DNA of 64,000 nt from Paenibacillus radicis (ex Gao et al. 2016) (GTDB lineage: Bacteria; Bacillota; Bacilli; Paenibacillales; Paenibacillaceae): assembly GCF_014641555.1 (NCBI RefSeq), contig NZ_BMHY01000001.1:372001-436000 (forward strand), read 5' to 3'. The notes beneath the pieces are model-generated. The model saw only the letters and a list, made by a program, of their open reading frames with translations, did no database searches and was not told where the DNA came from. Positions within the stretch are counted from its first letter, which is position 1. The number at the start of each line of letters is the position of its first letter. Shown here in pieces: positions 60,453 through 64,000 of the stretch. Position numbers and translations under genes: made by a program.

Positions 60453-60636
60453 AAAATGTAAACATACATTTTGATTCGGCTCAAACAGCCCAAAAACGGC
60501 CTCAAAATGCAAAAGTGCATTTATAATCGCCCGATTCGGCTCTATTTCTTCTTTTTAGGTCAATCAGCCTGCACTTTTGCATTTCGATGCGATAAATCGC
60601 CCGAAAACCGGCCTACAAACTGTATTTTTACATTTT
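60453..60636. repeat. Inverted pair of two-motif repeats (AAAATGYAAA...TRCA)
   Basis: The motif AAAATGTAAACATACA starts at 60453 and AAAATGCAAAAGTGCA at 60504 on the plus strand. The same two motifs occur on the minus strand (AAAATGTAAAAATACA from 60636, AAATGCAAAAGTGCA from 60584). Offsets are 51 and 52 nt, so a roughly 67-bp unit is present twice in opposite orientation. Each motif can also fold on itself (for example AAATGCA-AAAG-TGCATTT). There is no coding potential. Confidence 0.75.
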
Positions 60637-60708
60637 GATTCGCTTCGCTCTGAATATACAGCTCAGAGCCCCGATAATTGCGCAGCAGCTTGCCCGCTAG
60701 TACAAAAG

Positions 60709-60739
60709 CCGATTGTTCCCCTAGAACAATCGGTTTTTT
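60709..60739. terminator. Orphan terminator-like hairpin
   Basis: CCGATTGTTC / GAACAATCGG, perfect 10-bp stem with a 5-nt loop and six T on the plus side. It is 500 nt from the nearest upstream gene, so it may end an unannotated transcript from the repeat region. Confidence 0.65.
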
Positions 60740-60899
60740 GCGTTGTCTAACCTTCATTGTCATCCAAGAAACGTACAGGTTTTACGAAAGATGTGGGGTA
60801 CTGCCCGCTTTTAATTGCCTTTATGATGAACGTACATGAGGAGAACTCATGCAACAGAACAGGCAAAGTTGTCATTCAAGTATGGCGAAGGGGTGACTT

Positions 60900-61565
60900 A
60901 TGTATAAAATTGCGGCAGTCATAGGCGATTATTATCATCGCGAGGACATGATTCAATCTGCGCTCATGTCCGCGGTGCAGGAAACTTTCGGCGGGAAAAC
61001 CGCTGTTGATGTATGGATAACCGATGCGCTCGAGCTGCCTCAGACGTTAGCGAAGCGGCCTGATCTCGTCGTACTGTTTAAGGAAAACCGCGTTGATCCG
61101 GAGGGAGATAAATCGGCTCTATGGATGAACGAAGCCATTGCCCAGTCGATTACGGCTTACGTTAAGCAAGGGGGCGGTTGGCTGGCCTGGCATTCTGGCC
61201 TGGCATCCTATCCGGAAGACGGAGCTTATGTCGATATGCTGCGGGGCAGCTTCGCATCGCATCCGGAGCTTCATGAGCTGGTGGAATATGAGGGGAACGG
61301 GGTTCAATTCACGATCAAGGACGAGCATTACTTCGTCCATTGCGACGAATCGCGAACCGAGGTTTACTTGCGCTCCACATCGGTTGACGGGAGCTCTATC
61401 GCCGCGTGGCGTCATTATTACGGAGAAGGGCGGGTATGCGCGCTGGCCCCGGCACATCGGCCGGAAGGGCTGCAGCATCCGAGCTTTATCGGACTGCTCG
61501 GCGAGGCTTTGGCATGGTGTTCGGGCACAGAGGAGCACGCCAATTCTAAGGAGGTTAAAGGATGA
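60900..61565 (+). CDS. ThuA-domain (trehalose-utilisation-like) protein
   Basis: This 221-residue cytoplasmic protein has a class I glutamine-amidotransferase-like fold of the ThuA type. Conserved stretches are KIAAVIGDYYHREDMIQSAL, RPDLVVLFKENRV, YVKQGGGWLAWHSGLASYP, MLRGSFASHPELHEL and YYGEGRVCALAPAHRPEGLQ. ThuA-like proteins accompany sugar-degradation operons, with a keto-sugar or glycoside role that is poorly defined. It is the first gene of an operon with GH105 and PfkB genes and overlaps the next gene by 4 nt. Confidence 0.8.
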   Translation: MYKIAAVIGDYYHREDMIQSALMSAVQETFGGKTAVDVWITDALELPQTLAKRPDLVVLFKENRVDPEGDKSALWMNEAIAQSITAYVKQGGGWLAWHSGLASYPEDGAYVDMLRGSFASHPELHELVEYEGNGVQFTIKDEHYFVHCDESRTEVYLRSTSVDGSSIAAWRHYYGEGRVCALAPAHRPEGLQHPSFIGLLGEALAWCSGTEEHANSKEVKG

Positions 61566-62560
61566 GCCCTATTACGGATTCACATACAGCCGATGCGGAA
61601 CGAATCGCACGGGTCAAACAGGCGCTGCTTAGCATGCAAAGGTATTCCTGGGAGCAGGGAGTTGCCGCGCAAGCGCTGCTGGAGTCTGGCGATACGGAGC
61701 TGGCCTTCCTGCTCGCGCGAGATGCAGTTAACCGCCAAGATACGTCCGGCAAGCTTGGCGTCATGAATGACGGCTATTCCGTCACGGATTCGGCTGCCAA
61801 CGGCGAGGCCGTCGCACGCGCGGCTCAAGCAACGGGCGACCCGCTATTCATAAAAGGCGCGGCAAGCATGCTGGACTGGCTGCTTCACCACGCACCTAAG
61901 ACGGAGGAAGGCATCTTACGGCATGTAATCGACAAGCCGCAGGTGTGGATTGATTCCTTTTATATGGCACCGCCGTTTCTGGCCATTTCGGGTCATTTCG
62001 ACGAAGCAGTGAAGCAGATCGACGGCTATCGCAAGCTGTTATGGAACCCGGAAGCGAAGCTGTTCGCTCATATTTACGATGACGAGGCGCAATCGTTTAT
62101 CCGGGAGGCGCATTGGGGCGTAGGCAACGGCTGGGCTGCCGCTGGCATGATACGCGTTATAGCAAGCTTGCCGGATAGCTTGCCGGAGGAACGGGGGCGG
62201 ATCGCAAATTATTTGCAGCAATCCATCGACGGCAGTCTGGCGCACTTGCGCGAGGATGGGCTATTCCATGACGTAATGGATGATCCGTCAACCTTTGTAG
62301 AGACGAATGCTGCACAGATGGTGAGCTATTCGATTTACCGCGGCGTGCTGCTCGGCGTACTGGATAAGGACTACATCCAATTTGCAGATCGAATGCGGGC
62401 GGCTGTACATGCACGGGTTGACGAGAATGGTTTAGTGCAAGGTTCCTGCGCGGCACCGTTTTTCGACCGGCCGGGAACGGCTCCCGAGAGCCAAGCGTTC
62501 TTCCTGCTGATGGAGAGTGCGGCCAGCCAGTATCGGGAGACGGAGGGAGACGCGTCATGA
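61562..62560 (+). CDS. Glycoside hydrolase family 88/105 protein (unsaturated rhamnogalacturonyl hydrolase-like)
   Basis: This 332-residue (alpha/alpha)6 enzyme has the segments YSWEQGVAAQALLESGDTEL, VWIDSFYMAPPFLAISGHFD and EAHWGVGNGWAAAGMIRVIA, equivalent to the conserved W-x-x-GNGW of YteR/YesR. The family hydrates and releases the unsaturated uronic acid made by pectate or rhamnogalacturonan lyases. There is no signal peptide, so it acts inside the cell. The neighbouring ThuA-like and kinase genes fit intracellular pectin-oligomer use. The stop overlaps the kinase start (ATGA). Confidence 0.83.
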   Translation: MSPITDSHTADAERIARVKQALLSMQRYSWEQGVAAQALLESGDTELAFLLARDAVNRQDTSGKLGVMNDGYSVTDSAANGEAVARAAQATGDPLFIKGAASMLDWLLHHAPKTEEGILRHVIDKPQVWIDSFYMAPPFLAISGHFDEAVKQIDGYRKLLWNPEAKLFAHIYDDEAQSFIREAHWGVGNGWAAAGMIRVIASLPDSLPEERGRIANYLQQSIDGSLAHLREDGLFHDVMDDPSTFVETNAAQMVSYSIYRGVLLGVLDKDYIQFADRMRAAVHARVDENGLVQGSCAAPFFDRPGTAPESQAFFLLMESAASQYRETEGDAS

Positions 62561-63516
62561 AGCTGGATGTCATTTGCTTAGGTGAGCTGCTGATAGACTT
62601 CGTATCGACGGCAAAGGATGTTGAATTAATTGACAGTCCCGGCTTTGTAAAAGCACCGGGAGGAGCTCCGGCCAATGTGGCCGCAGGCGTAGTGAAGCTG
62701 GGAGGCACGGCTGGATTTATCGGCAAAGTAGGCGATGATCCGTTTGGCCATTACTTGAAGCGGGTGCTGGATGAGCTGACGGTAGATACCAATTGTCTGG
62801 CGCTGGACAGGGAAGCCCGCACGACCTTGTCATTCGTCGCGCAAAAGCCCGACGGCGACAGAGATTGCATGTTCTATCGGCATCCCGGCGCAGATATGCT
62901 GCTGTCCGCCGCGGATATCGACGAGGCGTATATGAGCCAAGGTGCTATTTTCCACTACGGCTCGATCAGTCTGGGCAGTCCGAGCAGCAAGGAAGCTACG
63001 CTGCAAGCGCTGGCTTATGCCCGCGAACATGGGCTTCTTATTTCATACGATCCGAATTTGCGGATGGATTTATGGCCGGATCAGGAGTATGCCCGCAAGG
63101 AAATCAACGAAGGCTTTGGCTACGCGGATATCGTTAAGATTAGCGAGGAGGAATTCCGCTTCATTACGGGATGCTCTACGGTAGAGGAATGCGGACGTTA
63201 TATTATGGAACGCGGGCCGAAGCTGGTCATCGTTACACTGGGCAAGGATGGCTGCTACTATACGAACGGCGAACTGAGCGGCTATATCGAAGGTTTTAAA
63301 GCCGAAGTCGTGGAGACGACGGGTGCAGGTGACGCGTTTGTCGCAGCTGTGCTGCAAGGTTTGGCAGAGAGGAAGAAGGCCGGACAGCCGCTATTCGACG
63401 AACAATTGCCCCAGCTTCTCCAATTTGCCAATGCAGCGGCTTCGCTAGCTACAACGCGGATTGGCGCGATTCCTTCCTTGCCGACACGGGAAGAAGCATT
63501 GGCAAGGCTGGGCTAA
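62557..63516 (+). CDS. PfkB-family carbohydrate kinase (fructokinase-like)
   Basis: This 319-residue ribokinase-fold kinase has the N-terminal signature GGAPANVAAGVVKLGGTAGF and the C-terminal motif ETTGAGDAFVAAVLQGLAER, with catalytic Asp in GAGD. The substrate could be fructose or 2-keto-3-deoxygluconate; the N-terminal ICLGELLIDFVSTAKDVELI is more fructokinase-like. It is the last gene of the ThuA/GH105 operon. KDG phosphorylation would fit the uronate released by GH105, but residue evidence is not decisive. Confidence 0.86.
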   Translation: MKLDVICLGELLIDFVSTAKDVELIDSPGFVKAPGGAPANVAAGVVKLGGTAGFIGKVGDDPFGHYLKRVLDELTVDTNCLALDREARTTLSFVAQKPDGDRDCMFYRHPGADMLLSAADIDEAYMSQGAIFHYGSISLGSPSSKEATLQALAYAREHGLLISYDPNLRMDLWPDQEYARKEINEGFGYADIVKISEEEFRFITGCSTVEECGRYIMERGPKLVIVTLGKDGCYYTNGELSGYIEGFKAEVVETTGAGDAFVAAVLQGLAERKKAGQPLFDEQLPQLLQFANAAASLATTRIGAIPSLPTREEALARLG

Positions 63517-63613
63517 TGGCGGAACGCTTTGCCGGATGCTAGAACGCTAGAAGGACAGCGGGAGTGATAGGCTGAACTGCGGCATTCGATTCGCGCGAAG
63601 TGAAGCGTATCGA

Positions 63614-63691
63614 GTTCAGGTGGCTTTTTGAAGATTCCTTCCATCGGTTTCGCAAGAATAAACCGGATGGAATCAAGAATGGCACCTGAAC
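63614..63691 (+). other. Nested inverted repeats, structured leader candidate
   Basis: An outer stem (GTTCAGGTGGC 63614-63624 with GGCACCTGAAC 63681-63691, one mismatch) encloses an inner stem (GATTCC..TCGGTTT 63633-63650 with AAACCGGATGGAATC 63660-63674). It ends 62 nt before the dehydrogenase start. No run of T follows, so a 5' leader structure or operator is more likely than a simple terminator. Confidence 0.5.
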
Positions 63692-63753
63692 CGAAACGCG
63701 CAGCAGAGTGTGCTTTTAGGCACGAAAACTGGAAAAGGAGGAGCTTCCCTGCG

Positions 63754-64000
63754 ATGAAAAGCTTGATTGTAGATAAAGACGGACAGCTCTCTGTCCGCGA
63801 AATAGCGAGACCCTCGTATGGTCCTTATCAGGCGCTGGTGAAGATGGTCAGCTGCGGCATTTGCCGCGGTACGGATACGAAGCTGATCCATGGCGAATTC
63901 AAGGGCTTCGATACGTATCCGGCTGCTTTGGGTCATGAGGGCGTAGGCCGCGTCGTCGAGACGGGAGCGAAGGCTCGAAATTTACAAGTCGGAGATCTTG
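63754..64000 (+). CDS. Zinc-type alcohol dehydrogenase-like protein, N-terminal part (runs off window)
   Basis: The frame is open from the ATG at 63754 to the end of the window (82 codons). It reads MKSLIVDKDGQLSVREIARP, then VKMVSCGICRGTDTKLIHGE with the expected catalytic-zinc Cys, and YPAALGHEGVGRVVETG with the zinc His-Glu. These are the GroES-like domain signatures of medium-chain dehydrogenases. AAAGGAGGA lies about 11 nt upstream. The structural-zinc region and NAD domain lie beyond the window. It probably oxidises a sugar alcohol or sugar acid, by analogy with its neighbours. Confidence 0.82.
   Translation, partial: MKSLIVDKDGQLSVREIARPSYGPYQALVKMVSCGICRGTDTKLIHGEFKGFDTYPAALGHEGVGRVVETGAKARNLQVGDL

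Noticed and set aside
60314-60763. Small minus-strand ORFs in the 60.2-60.9 kb gap
   Set aside because: They cover the inverted repeats and hairpins, have no ribosome sites and do not look like proteins.

Overview
The window looks like a chromosomal stretch of a Paenibacillus-type Firmicute (Paenibacillus, Cohnella or a close relative). The reasons are AGGAGG-type ribosome-binding sites with frequent TTG and GTG starts, lipoproteins with Gram-positive lipoboxes, S-layer-homology (SLH) anchored exoproteins, YesM/YesN-type two-component pairs next to LplA/LplB/YtcP-type sugar transporters, and Bce-type peptide-resistance modules. I found no rRNA, tRNA, complete insertion sequence, prophage or CRISPR array.

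Layout. 1-4.6 kb: the end of an MFS transporter, then a TetR gene divergent from a dihydrolipoamide-dehydrogenase-like flavoenzyme, a membrane-fusion protein and an ABC-2 permease. 4.7-9.6 kb: a membrane-anchored alpha/beta hydrolase, a Fur-box-controlled iron-siderophore lipoprotein, a SleB-type wall hydrolase, and an AT-rich pair of unknown or YfjL-like genes. 9.7-15 kb: a second iron locus in which an AraC regulator runs without a stop codon into a siderophore-binding lipoprotein, followed by two FecCD permeases and a flavin reductase. 15.5-24.6 kb: a LacI gene divergent from an eight-gene operon encoding an SDR, a LarA homologue, an FGGY kinase, LarE, LarB, LarC and a uronate isomerase. 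24.7-29.3 kb: a Btr-like AraC/binding-protein regulator, a third siderophore lipoprotein and an ABC exporter. 29.5-34.7 kb: a degenerate signal-peptidase-like lipoprotein and a BceRSAB-type module. 34.8-39.6 kb: an SLH-anchored serine hydrolase and a ComP/ComA-like pair. 40-51 kb: a LacI-controlled GH3 enzyme and a YesMN-type sugar ABC system. 51-57 kb: a very large SLH metallophosphoesterase and a secreted GH8 enzyme. 57-64 kb: a membrane phosphoesterase, a glycosyltransferase/PlsY-like pair, a ThuA/GH105/PfkB operon and the start of an alcohol dehydrogenase.

The most interesting system is the 16.6-24.6 kb operon. Read as a pathway, the genes could take D-glucuronate to D-fructuronate (isomerase), D-mannonate (SDR), D-gluconate (C2 epimerisation by a nickel-pincer LarA homologue) and 6-phosphogluconate (kinase). 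This would bypass the mannonate dehydratase/KDG route. The operon carries its own cofactor-maturation genes larE, larB and larC, and LarC has a roughly 124-residue insert that is about half histidine.

A second unexplained feature is a family of paired hairpin palindromes (TAAGACCCT-N3-AGGGTCTTA). It occurs as two units at 15.0 kb and about four units in a ~124-bp tandem array at 39.6-40.2 kb, both times between a plus-strand operon end and the end of a minus-strand LacI gene. Iron control is prominent: five Fur-box-like sequences match the places where they would be expected.
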